Shown piece by piece: positions 34,710 through 46,156 of a stretch of 64,000 nt of DNA. Source of the DNA: Moniliophthora roreri (Eukaryota; Basidiomycota; Agaricomycetes; Agaricales; Marasmiaceae); the NCBI GenBank assembly GCA_001466705.2, contig LATX02000200.1, positions 1,488,001 through 1,552,000 of the forward strand, read 5' to 3'. The stretch's first letter is position 1; the number at the start of each line of letters is the position of its first letter. Under the pieces are notes generated by a model, which was given only the letters and a program-made list of their open reading frames with translations, was not told the DNA's origin and ran no database searches. Position numbers and translations under genes: made by a program.

Positions 34710-36322
34710 TCATGAGCGTCCTGCATTCGGACCTGCATGCGCCTCGTGTTGTTCTCGAAGAACCTTGTGAGTCTCCTTGAGGTACTGCTCTGCTTCTGAG
34801 CGTTCGAACCTAGGCATGCATGTCAGCAACTCGTTACCTCCTAAAGCGACAAAAAGACCTACGCAATCTTCTTCCCTTTCGTGTGCATGTCGGGTTCCAT
34901 TAAAGCAAACGGGTTCACGTCCGCATCGCCATTCAAGTTCGCTAGACTATGGTTGACAAATCGATGTGTCGTCTCATCGGACCGCACCGCATAGATGACG
35001 TCCAGCAGCTTAGCGTCCGCAGGAAGTCGCCAGTAGTCTATGGCGATCTTGGGTGCTGGCATGTCGGACCATTCAGGCACATATCCAGCTTCGATGTCTT
35101 TGATACATCTCGTACTGGAGACAGAAGATTAGTGGTTGTCATCGACTTTAAGAATAAGAGTCCTTACTAGGTTACTACGGCCTCTTCCTCGAGATGCCCG
35201 ACGAAGCGATGACAGATTCGCGGAGAGATCATGTACGATAGGACTAAGTAAACAAGTCAGCATCAGCCACCGCGAATGCTATAAGAGGACTCACAGAACA
35301 GGTTGTAAAAGACACCCTGTGCGCCTAATATCATAGCACGGAAGAATATAGATGGTTTTCGAAGCGTCATGAAGGTCCTATTGCACCATGGCCTTAGCGA
35401 CCTGACTTTGACATCCGAAGGACTATATTATCACTCACATGAGATGCATCCTCTCGTTTTCTGCTTCTTCTAGGCAGGTGTGAATCCATCCGTTATCACG
35501 GCGCTAAGGAACAAGTTAAAATGCAAGTATTACCGGTTGACAATGGCATACCATCAGCCTTAAACTTGTCAGGTGCCGCATTGTCGCCGCCACCATTCCC
35601 GGAACACCCGCTATGGACTCGAGGAACAGGATCCGCTGTATATGCGTGAGAGTTGGAACAAAGATAGAACGCTACATGACTGACGCTAAGCCAAGCCTTA
35701 TCGTCCAGAAGGTAACCCTCTTTACGAAGTTCGGCGAGGGTCATGTTCTTTCCAGGAGGAATGGTTTTGTGCTTGTAGCCTGTTACAAAGTCATAACCCC
35801 ACCTAAATTCGAGATGTTATATTTCCATGCCGCATAGCAAGGAAGAACGAACCTGCAGAGCTTTACGAGCCCAGCCGCAAATCTATCTGAAAAGCAGGTC
35901 GCTTCACGATGTAGAACCTATGATGAAGCCATTAGTACGATGACGGAAGGTGTACTATGTCACTCTCACTTCTACGGCCTTCAATTCCCCTGGAGAGTAA
36001 ACAGGGTGAAATAATACCCAGTCTCCGGTAACCACGGCATCTCCATGTTGGTGGCGGGTCTCGGCGCTTGTCAATGTTGTAGGTCGTTGCTCTATTGAGG
36101 TTTTGAAGATTAACATCCAGAAATCATTGGACAAGAAGAAACCAACGTACGGAGATGAGGTCCAACAGTACTCGACTGAGCCTTTTCATCCGTTAGACTA
36201 TTCTTGTTACTGGAGCTCGAAGAGATCCCTCTACAAAGAGGGTGTCGGGCAATACGCGATTGCCGAAGTAGACTGGCACCCACAGTTCGTGCCAATGTAG
36301 ATTGAGTACGAATCGCAAGCAT
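34710..36322 (-). CDS. AOX: mitochondrial alternative oxidase
   Basis: AOX oxidises ubiquinol and reduces oxygen to water in the inner membrane, bypassing complexes III and IV. It starts at 36322 ([19 protein letters not shown]), with a long Arg/Ser targeting sequence. The four di-iron ligand motifs are visible in order: [41 protein letters not shown] and [14 protein letters not shown]. The universal block [20 protein letters not shown] is intact. The C-terminus, in a separate last exon, is [19 protein letters not shown] to HAGPNAGRS. About nine short introns interrupt it. All catalytic residues I can see are present, so the enzyme should be active. Confidence 0.95.
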
Positions 36323-37203
36323 TGAAAAGCAAGAGCGAGTTCGGTAGATGGTAGATAGTGTCAAAGATGAGATTAGTCGTCGATGAAATGGAACGACGCC
36401 CGCTTTATATCTACTTTTGAAACTCTGAATAGCCCGTCTTCTTCCGAAATCCTGTTCAAGAGTTCCGAGAGTGACCGAGATCATAGGCAGCTCCTTCCTT
36501 TGAGTTCGGAGTGCATATTCCGACTATTTTTGCGGCTCCTTCTTGTGCGGGAAGTCAGTAGGTCAATAGGAAGTGCTAGTAGCAAAGAAACTTACGATAT
36601 CGAGATGACAGCTCGACCCAGACCCACGTTGCTTCTCGGAAATTGCCGGTCCCCACTCATTCCCGATTCCCATCGCGCGGGCGCGTGGCGCGAGCGCCCG
36701 TAGGCTAGTGGTGTATACTGTGGTGCTTCCTTATCTTCTACTCCAATAAGATATGGGTACACAGGTAGGCGGATGGCAGCTTCAGTTTCCTCCACATAAC
36801 TTGAACAGCCGGCGTTCCGGGGAACCCAGTGATCAACATCACACAGTCGTGACTCGCCATGTCTAGAGTTCTAGAAGGCCTTACCGTGTTACTTTCCCTA
36901 AGCTTTACACGAATATCCGGGAGCCCGAAACTGGAATGCCATGTTAAGTAGGTGGCCAAAATGTCGGAGTAGGTGGAACTTCGTGGAGCCGATCATCGTT
37001 TTGCACCTCTTGGACCAACGCCAACTACAAGTGATATAGAATAAAGCGATTTTGTTGCCTTTTCTTGTGCAAAAAGTCAAGCGCTTGAGGAGCTAGGAGT
37101 CGGTGTCAACTGATGGTCCTCTTTGATGTTGGCACGTTGCATCTCGGGGATTGCCTGAACCCACCTCTGCTCTTTTTTTTCCGAACCCACCTCAAATTAT
37201 ATG
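36323..37203. other. intergenic region upstream of AOX
   Basis: This is the likely AOX promoter. It contains a GC-rich inverted repeat at 36678-36700 (stem CGGGCGC/GCGCCCG, 9-nt loop). Minus-strand frames between 36592 and 37080 are short, overlap one another and carry no motif. Confidence 0.4.
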
Positions 37204-37635
37204 TCACATGCTTTTCATGCGTGATGAGATTGATATAATACGCGTTTCATGACCGCTCCAGAGGCAAATGCCTCCTCGGAAGGTCGTCATATTCTTCTGG
37301 AAATTGCCCAGAACTTTCTTCCTTTCATTCTTCACAATTTCAGTACCAGAATGTGGGGTTTGCATATACAGTGTATTAGGTGAATGTAGTAGGGTTTTCT
37401 CACCGCTGGGTCTACCAGACGTGGAAATGTCGTCATTCTCACGGTTTGCAACGATCATGCGATGACTTTCCTCCTTATGTTTGATATTGGCACCACGAGA
37501 GCGATGAGGTTTCGAGGTACTAGTCGGATTGAAGGTATTGTCTGCAACCTTAATGGGACTGCGGTCGGACAAGGGAATGCAGAGACACAGTCTCGAGGGC
37601 GTTGAGGGGGTGGAAGGGTTGAAAGAGAAGTGCAT
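37204..37635 (-). CDS. hypothetical 143-aa ORF
   Basis: This is an ATG-initiated single frame of 143 aa, rich in Ser, Thr, Pro and basic residues (FNPSTPSTPSRLC at the start). No domain is recognised. It stands in a gene-poor stretch, and nothing but frame length supports it. Confidence 0.25.
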   Translation of the reverse strand: MHFSFNPSTPSTPSRLCLCIPLSDRSPIKVADNTFNPTSTSKPHRSRGANIKHKEESHRMIVANRENDDISTSGRPSGEKTLLHSPNTLYMQTPHSGTEIVKNERKKVLGNFQKNMTTFRGGICLWSGHETRIISISSRMKSM

Positions 37636-40600
37636 TATGAGGACATATCATAGGGTTATAGACTTAAGGAACGAAGGGCTACTGATGGATGTGCGGCGCG
37701 TTGAATGCCAGTGAAGTCAACAAAGGCTCAAGTGAAAAGAGTTAAGTCACATGATTTATTTTCTTTCTATGGACTTGCGGAAGGTGGGTCAAGCAGACTC
37801 TTTCGAGGGAGTCTGCCCTAGGCCTAGGGGAGACTACCATTGATCAAGTGTCACATCTCACATGTCAAACTCTCAGCGCTACTCGATCAATGATACAGTA
37901 AGACGATTTGACGGTCCAAATACATTCAACACTGAACGTCGGACAGGCCTTCTGTTTACGCTCGAACGAAAACTCAAACCCGACGCAAACCCAATAATAC
38001 AAGTTCCAGTCATTATTGAAACAGTAGCTCGGAGCTTAGAGCACCATATTTCCCCTTCGTCCGCGGCGGCTAGCGACTCGGGAAATTTTCGCTGCAGAGT
38101 GAGGACCTGGGTCTAAAATGGCGACTCATGACGCTACATTGACGCATAGGTTTGAGCTGATAATGCCACCAGCGAGCTTCATCGGACAACCATGTCTATA
38201 TCGGATCCTGCCCTGGGTGACGCAAGGAATCGGTCAAGCATGTTTCGCTACCCTCATCTGAAGACTGATACACTCACCTAGCAAGATCAACATCAAGACT
38301 AAATCTGTAAATCTGTCTTCAAGGCATGTCGAAATGACGATGCAACGGTCGTTCGTAACTGCATTTTCTCTGGCGCTCTCCAGTCTTCAATCGACCGGGC
38401 GAACACTTCATATGTACTCTTCACTCATTCAAGTTACGTGCAGTTACTCGATGTAAATCTTTGATAGAGTAGGCACCTATCCACGCAATCTCCATGTACT
38501 ACCTAATGAACCCCAAAACTCTACAGTTCTATGGTGGCCACGATACAGGACATGCTTAAAAGAGGTGGGGCCCTACTATCCAAAAATGCAAATTTTCCAA
38601 GTTGCCGCACTATCGTCTCTTGGGGTGATCGATAAAAAGCAACAGCTCTAGAGACTAGTTCAGGGGGATTAGCGCCACATTTTAGTTCGAAGCTCGGTGT
38701 GCTATTCTGAGGATCGGTGCCGTTGAGATCATCCAACCAGGCTCAAAGTGGAAGCTCAACCTAGACAGAACTCAAGAGCCGGTTAGGCGACGAAAATGTG
38801 GCGTAGGTCAAACGATAGGCAATCTTATTGCACTTCGATTTATTTTGCCTCCTAGTGCATATGCTCAGGATAACGATTCAACGGACCGGGTTCGGAGTTT
38901 ATCTGGTCGCATGAACGAAAATGCACTCTCAATTATTTTCATTTCTGTTCCCGTCGCGTTCTCGCCGCAAAGCAGGTAACGAGAGGCCAATTCGCCGGAT
39001 TATAGCATAGATTTCTGATGGAGTGTCCAACAACACGCCCACAACGACGACCCGTCGTACTCCCAGTTGATACACGCTTACTACACATGTATCCGACAGA
39101 TCAATGGATGAGTACGCGCACTTAACACATGCCATTGATGTCTCACGGGCGTCAGCCTCGCATTGATAACACACGGTAGAAAGTTCCGACAGATGTTCAG
39201 AAAAGGGCTAGTGTCTCGGGATAGTATACGACACCCATGTTAGCCGTAGAGCAACGATTGATGATGTACTTGATCAGAATGGCGGACACACGGAGCCCTC
39301 AGTAAGTGGTACCACGGAACTTCAGGGCTTTCTGATGGTACGTGCCAGCTTTCGATCTAGAGCAATTTAACTCGGCAGGCTAGAGGCGAGATGAAGCCAT
39401 TAGCTTTCTTTCATCAGAGTCATGAGTCCTCGACTTACTCCAGCAGGCTGGCGAGTCCGGGACGCTCAGTCATCAGATTGTCAACTCTCGGATCCAAAAG
39501 CCTGAAAATTGAATGGGGGGTGGCTCGAAAACGAACTAATCTTCTGAACGGAAAACGTTAGGGACGAACACTCACCTGGCGGTGAAGATGTTTGATCAGT
39601 AACTACCCCCCATATAGTGTAGCACGAGGGGTATGTTAAGAGCGATGCTATCTCATAATTGGGAGACATTTGAACAGCGGCTTCTGTGGCCCAGTAATCG
39701 ATCCGCCGAGGATCCTTGAACGCCGACTTGGCGGAAGACTTCATATCCCTCGAAACGAGCCACTGTTAGCCCACATTCTGACCGTCGCAACATATGCATA
39801 CCCTCGTCTATATCTAGTGTTCGGACTTCTATTCGATTTCTGGATCATTTCTTCTCCCTCGAACATATTGAAAGGAGAATAGGTCGATCGATAAGTATGT
39901 TTTCATTGAACCTTAATTCCCCTTCGACCCTTGACGCAGCTACGCAGAGTAAACAGAAGCCTTAGCGTTACTCCTAGAAAAGATGCTAGTTCGCAACGCT
40001 GGTCATTAGCCACCAGTCTTGTATGGGGCAGAAGTCGCATCTTGCTTCAGGACGATAGGGACGCTAGTTTGCCCGAGTATTGCGATGTCGTTCGTTTCCT
40101 ACAGACACCCACAATTCTCCGTTAGATTTGTTGATGGGATCGGCGAAAACGATATGGTAGGGAGATAGCTGAAGGGATTTGTACTTCCGGGGGTCAGGAC
40201 TGCTAAAGGAAGGAATCGAGCTTGGATCCAGAAGAATTTCAGGTACAAGCAAATATATCCACAACGTCGAACATAAATGAAGTATCCAAGGTATCCAACG
40301 AACATTCATCGCATTCATCGCATTGAACGCCTGGTGGAGCGATTCGTAAGGGTACGTATTAGGACTTTTGATTTTCGGGAGAGAACCAAGCTTCGGGAAG
40401 ATGTCAAAGTTCATGAATGGTCCGACAGGATGGTTTGCCATACGATATCATGTGCCCTACGCAGTAAGCGAGCGCTACAAGCAGAGGGCGCAAAGTAAAG
40501 GAGCTGAGGCAGCTTACCAGAAAAGTCTTGAGCACCATTTCGATTGAAGCTTGGTGCGGGTACTTGAGAGAAGCGATGAGACCCACAAATCGGGATCATA

Positions 40601-41727
40601 ACCGCAATCGCCAATCGACAGCAACCCCAGAATCATATAGGAATCTGATCCATGCATCAACACGCGGTGGCGTCAACGGGCTAACATGGAAGAGAGGACG
40701 AAAGGGAGTCTGTTTTAGATCTGCAGACAAGTGAATGCGGAATATTCATGCCTTGGTATTGCAACGCCACTGTGTACGAAGTCTATTAGTGCGAGATGCA
40801 GGGAGCGAGTAGTGAACGAGTTCACCGAGGAATACCGAGTGCCGACGGAATCAAGCCCAGATGGACTTTTGGTAATAGAGCCCGAAATGAAAGAGTATCA
40901 TATGGATTCTAGAGGAGCCCCTGCTACGGAGAAACCTGGCATCTCAATAGACGGACAAGTTTAGAAGCCAGAAGATCGGTCATGAGAGAGATCTAGTTGT
41001 TGCATGGATCTACAAGGAATGGATTGAGGAAGGAAACAGTGAACCCATGGGTTGCAGGTACTAGGAACATTTTGTCCGGAATGGTAAGACCTCGAGGATG
41101 ATGGGAAAGATAGAAACCCGGGGGCAATGTCCAAGTCCATGAGCTTCAATAAGGGTCATTGTAAATTAGAATACAAAGAGAATAGAAGCGCGAGTTCAGA
41201 ATCAGTTCAGAGTTATGTTGTCAGCTGGAGGCGTGTTGGGGGACTTGTTAGACTACTACTCTAAGCCCGTAGATCAGAGTTGCGTCAGAAGATATTTTTT
41301 TCGCAGGGCATAATTTCGCAGGGATATATTTTTTTTTTCGCAGGCTAAGTTGTCCGTGTTTGGGCGACCGAGGTATAACTTAGTCGCCCATCGGCAAAGG
41401 GACATCCCTTGTTGGTCGTCGTCGATGTCATATACGGTCCACCACCAGTATGCTCCTTGGCCCTCACCGACCCCTGTGGAGTACCCAAGTCCAAGTGATA
41501 CCAGCTTCAATCAGGTCGAGAGCAGCATTGGACCCAGTCGCGTACTTACTCGAGCCCAGAGGACCAAGCTTCACAACCAGTTGGGTGGAGTCCTTGTAGG
41601 ACAGAGACTCACGGTAAGTATTCATCATTTTATCTATTTTTCTTGGAAAGTTCCTATCTAAGCATGTTTTGGCATATGTATTCAGCGCACAGCAGCACGC
41701 GCACAGACTCCGTCTCATACTCTCATC
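37636..41727. other. gene-poor region with interrupted frames
   Basis: About 4 kb with no gene that I can assemble. On the minus strand, 39481-39744 and 40064-40441 hold frames with protein-like composition (for example RRIDYWATEAAVQMSPNYEI and YESLHQAFNAMNAMNVRWIP) and nearby splice-like sites, but they do not join to a continuous product. They may be remnants of a decayed multi-exon gene. An 84-aa ATG frame lies at 37862-38116 (+) without motifs. No reverse transcriptase or transposase motif was seen. The last 400 bp should include the promoter of the gene at 41728. Confidence 0.4.
41292..41345 (+). repeat. three-fold TTTCGCAGG motif
   Basis: TTTCGCAGG occurs three times within 54 bp, each copy led by a T run or AT-rich spacer, about 400 bp upstream of the CENP-B-type gene. 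It could be a slipped repeat or a clustered binding site. Confidence 0.45.
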
Positions 41728-43624
41728 ATGCCCGGTTCCTCATCGGCCTCAAACCCCACGACGACGACGACATACCCATTGACCCCGGATGAATCATCAT
41801 ACTCACCATACCCTGCATGCCTTGCTCATGGACATCATTCTAGATCGAATTCAAACTCGGTCTCCAATGGACGCAGTGCGTCACCCGCACTTAGCACCAT
41901 CACGACCTCTTCACATTCCTCATCCGCAAATAACACCCAAAATCATTCAGCTCTGCTGAGTCCATTCGTTCGGAACGCCTATTCGCCAGTTGCGGCTTCA
42001 CCGCCCGGCATAGCTGATTTGCCTGCAGCCTCGCCTGTCGCCATCAGGCCAAAGCAAAGGAAGCAAAGGCTCTTCAATGTTGACCGGCAAGCGATATGCC
42101 AGTACCACCTTGCAAATCCAACGGCACGTCAGGAAGATATTGCTGCTCGATATGGTGTTGAGCGGAGTACCATCAGCAAGATCTTGAAGCACAAGGCCAA
42201 GTGGCTAAATGTTTGCCCGGAGGAAGGACTGAGAGTTGCTAAACATCGGTGAGTCGCTTTTCTACACTTGGATTCTCGTTTCGTAGCCTGTTTTCTTTTC
42301 GTTCTTGTTGTTTACTCGTGCGCTAACTCTTTTTCATCCTATGCACATCTCCGATTCTCTCCAACGGTTTTGCTTCGCGCCTGTCTTTGTTCTTATGGTT
42401 TTACTGTTCTTCCCTCTATGGCCACGCGTCCACCACGCTCCCTGCGTACCTTTATCAATCCATCTCGATTTCAGGCCGTCCAAATTTCCGGAGATTGAAA
42501 GCTCGATGCTCTCCTGGCTCCATTCCCTGCATTCCACTGCCATTCAGGGCAATGGAAATAGCCCCAATTTCCCCAAAAAGTCGCCGCTTCTTTCTGATAC
42601 GAGACTCCGTGAGAAGGCTCTGTCCTTAGCAAAGGAGTTCCAGATACCGGAAGATAAGTTCAAAGCCTCGAGCGGTTGGGTTGAAAATTTCAAACACCGA
42701 CATGGCATTCGAAACGGTATCTGGGAGGGGGCGGGGAGATCAAAGGCCATTGCGAGGGCGTTAGGCATTGGTGCTGAAGGGCGTTTGGACCAAGATAGAG
42801 CAGAAATGGATCCAGAGCCTTATGGCGATGATCCCGAAACGCCGAGCGAGTACGGGGGCAGTCAAAGGGTTCTGAGACATGATAGTCAACATGTCAACGA
42901 CCTTCCGCCTCAGAGGCCGGGCTTTCGTCGGTCTTGGACCGAGCCTTCGGTTCGAGTGGATGGCGTGGAGATGTCTCACTCAAGCGAGACGGTTCATCAT
43001 AATTATCAGCATCAAAATCCTCGCTACCCGAGTCAAGAGGGTTATCCTCCACCCTCGCAGGCCTACGAGGGCATTCCTCATTCGTCGTCGTCATCTGGGT
43101 CTGATCCGCAAGGTCACAGCTCGTATGGCCACAGCATATCCCATTCTTCGTCGGCTTCAGCGTCGCATGTCTACCAGCCTCCCGTCATGCCACCACCAAT
43201 AAACACCAACGTTGCACCGTCTCATTCGTTACAGCAGCCTACCCCAATCGATTCACACCCCAACTCCTTTGGTTCTGCTAGCTCAGATCACTCGCACTCG
43301 CACGGCGAGTCGATATCGGCGCATGTCCACCGCCTCGATGACGAGTCACGACCGCCGATCTCGCCTTCTGGTCGTCGTATGGTTCCAACGATCCCAGAGT
43401 TACCTCCGGGTATCAACGTGCCCCCTCTGCCGCCACCTGTTTTGCGCTTGCCTGACAACTCGCCGCCCTCTCTTGAGGACGCTGAAAGGTCCTTGGATCG
43501 CGTCATTCTCTTTGTCAACACTCTCCCACCTGGGCAAGAGATCCTGACGCAAGAACAAAAAGACCAACTCCTAGAAATCAAATGCGTTCTATTCAAAGCC
43601 GGCGCAGGTATCCCGTTCAGATAG
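41728..43624 (+). CDS. CENP-B-type helix-turn-helix DNA-binding protein
   Basis: Two exons (41728-42248, 42475-43624; intron 226 bp) give 556 aa. After a Ser/Thr-rich N-terminus, a Psq/CENP-B N-terminal HTH appears (ICQYHLANPTARQEDIAARYG, VERSTISKILKHKAKWL). The second CENP-B-type HTH follows (LREKALSLAKEF, KASSGWVENFKHRHGI). Pogo/Tigger transposases and centromere proteins share this pair. The usual DDE nuclease domain is absent; instead the C-terminal half is Ser/His/Pro-rich and ends in a short conserved-looking segment (EDAERSLDRVILFVNTLPPG, QKDQLLEIKCVLFK). It is therefore more likely a domesticated DNA-binding regulator than an active transposase. Its targets are unknown. Confidence 0.85.
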
Positions 43625-46156
43625 CGTGGTTCGTCTGCAGGACCATATGGCACTTCCGAATTTCGTTTTCGCCAGCCTGATTGGCGGTGCCTTCATGAGG
43701 CTGATTAGGGTTTTTGGTTGAATGTCGTTTACCTACGACTTTTCTTTCACGCTTTCTGGGTCTGACAATCTACTTTGACATTTCATGCTGTTATGTTTCC
43801 TTTTTTTGGTTTCGAGTGATCCTAATTATTCTGGTTCTGCTGTTCATTTTTTCTTTTTTTTTTCCGGACCATAAAGCAATGTATGTTTTTTTTAGGCGGT
43901 CTTCGTTTGGTCTCATTCTAGCTCTGCAAAAGTTTCGCCCATCTCGGTGCATATTCATGCTGTTCTCATCTATCATAGACTCTTTTCTACTGATCCTCAT
44001 GCTCTATTCTGGCATTTATCCTAGTCTCGCATCTGCATTCCATTCAACGTTACTCCTGCATTTGTATTTCTCGACAAACCATGCATCATCCCCCCATGAC
44101 TATCCATCTCATCTGCAATTTACCTGAACAGTTGCACGCACTCTCGTAGTTACAAAAGGAACTTATTATTGCAAGTGTCTCTATTCTCTAGTCAGTAAAC
44201 TATTCACACTCCTCAAGTATAAAAAGTAAAAAAATTCTCTCGGATGCCAAGTAAGCGTTATCGATACCAGACTTATGGAGAGTTTGCCTTGTTGCCGCCT
44301 CGAGGCGTTAGATGTGTCACTTGCTCGACATGAATTGATTGTGCATTTGATACTATATTCACAGAGCGCCACATAATGATGAATGACATTTGCCTGGAAG
44401 TAGACTGTGCCGTGGTCTGCTGCCCTGCAGCTCCGCGTTTTGCGCGGATTCCGGAAGCAAAGTGGGTCAAACGCGATCACGAGACCTTCGAGCCAAGGTG
44501 GATGATCTTTCTCACGATCCGAGCCGCCGTGTTCTCTCCCTGACCATCCCCCACTATCTAGTAGAGCTCGACAAATGTGATGCACCAAGCCACGAAACGA
44601 TTATCTCCGAGGTTAGTCCCCTCTCACAGACAACAATTCAATATTATGAAGGGACTAAGACGATTGGACTCGAGACTCGCAAAGAGATAGCATGCATGCG
44701 GTCGCGATGTATTATTATTTATTGGTCATGCTGCCAGCTGATCGTTATAGGGACTGCCTTCGTGTCAAGATACAAGGGTGCAGACCTAGACCAATGAAGC
44801 TTATGGACAAGAATACGAAGACGTACTGGCAGCCCCCGGTCTCCACCAATGGCTAATGTCGAGTCGTGTCGATATCCTCGTATCACGGTTTTCTTTATAC
44901 AGGACCTAGCTGCTTATAACCTCATATTTACAGTGAAAGATCTTTCTAAGCAAGGCAAAATATTCTGGGCAGGAGACGGGACCTGACAGGGGGATCAGGA
45001 AGGCGACCCATAGATGTTTTCAGATTGGAGTTTCTTGTAATTGTGAGCTGTGTGGAGCTTTGTTCCTTTAAATTTTAGGCTTTGCCGAGGGGGCGATATA
45101 GTCGCACTGCCAAAGCAGCGGTCTGCGGGAGATTGACAAGGCGAAAAACCAATATCATCATATAGGGGCAAAACATTGAGATAATAGGAAGCATTGGAAA
45201 CCTTGGTGGAGAATTATAAGGGTCGTGGCATGCTAATTCAGGGAAACAGGAATTAGATACCCAGTGCGCCACGTTCCGCTCACCACCAGCAACCTCCTTG
45301 AAGCTAACTCCTGCCAGCACATATAGTACATGACGATCTGGGCGATTGCTGTGTTGATTAGCATCTCTAGTTCTCCGTAGTCCCGGGTTGACAGTCGATT
45401 CAGTTGATACTCGAAGAGCGTCAATTTTGGAAATTTCAATAATGTTGTTTTGAGGCGCCTGATGGGGTCTTCGACGAACAAAGATCCGCACGTTCGGACT
45501 TTGAGCAGACCCGAGCAGCCCTGGCTCGAGTGTCGAAATCGCGGCTGCCAAGGCGCCGCCGCTGAGCGCTTGAGCTCTAAGGCCTACATAAAGGTCTGCA
45601 AGGACACGGGACACAGGACAGAAGACAACGTACGAGCAAGTAATCAGATTAAACGCGACACGATCACGTGGTGAGAGCGTTTTTGCTTTACCCCTATTCC
45701 ACACGCCGTGATCCCGAAATGAAATGATGGACAACCCACACTATTATCCCAACACCTGGCTAGTGTTCAAACGGGACGTTTCTTCGCACAGATATATGAC
45801 TAACTTACCGAGATTCCGGACAAGTGGTTCAACCCACACGCTTCTTGTCGAGTGCGAATTACGTTACGGTGACAGGTCTGTCAGCCGTTCAGACTTAGCC
45901 CAGTCAAATCTATACACAGCCAGCACTAAAGTCCGTTTATACATCAGCTAGAAGAATAACTATAACACACACTGATTAATTGTCTAAATGGAAAAATACG
46001 CTCAAGGAAATAACAGTACAGTGATGAATGAGGAAGGAATCAGGAAACGACATGATAAAGTTACAACAAAACGACTTTGGTTGGTCCTTGGACATGATAT
46101 CAAGATGCGGTACGAGACATGCAACGAAGCCCATATGCGGCGGAACTTTGAACTGA
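43625..46156. other. gene-poor region
   Basis: The first 500 bp are T-rich and probably 3' UTR of the CENP-B-type gene. Beyond that I find only short frames. At 44380 (+) a 55-aa ATG frame (MMNDICLEVDCAVV) overlaps other frames. At 45075-45734 (-) a long open frame lacks an ATG start and overlaps a second frame with LFEYQLNRLSTRDYGELEM; either could be an exon of a decayed gene. No RNA gene was recognised. Confidence 0.35.

Noticed and set aside
42879..43547. Plus-strand ORFs in other frames inside the CENP-B-type gene
   Set aside because: They are alternate-frame shadows of the Ser/His-rich second exon.
45075..45734. 219-codon minus-strand open frame
   Set aside because: It has no ATG at its 5' end, overlaps another open frame and shows no motif. 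It was kept only as a note in the region entry.
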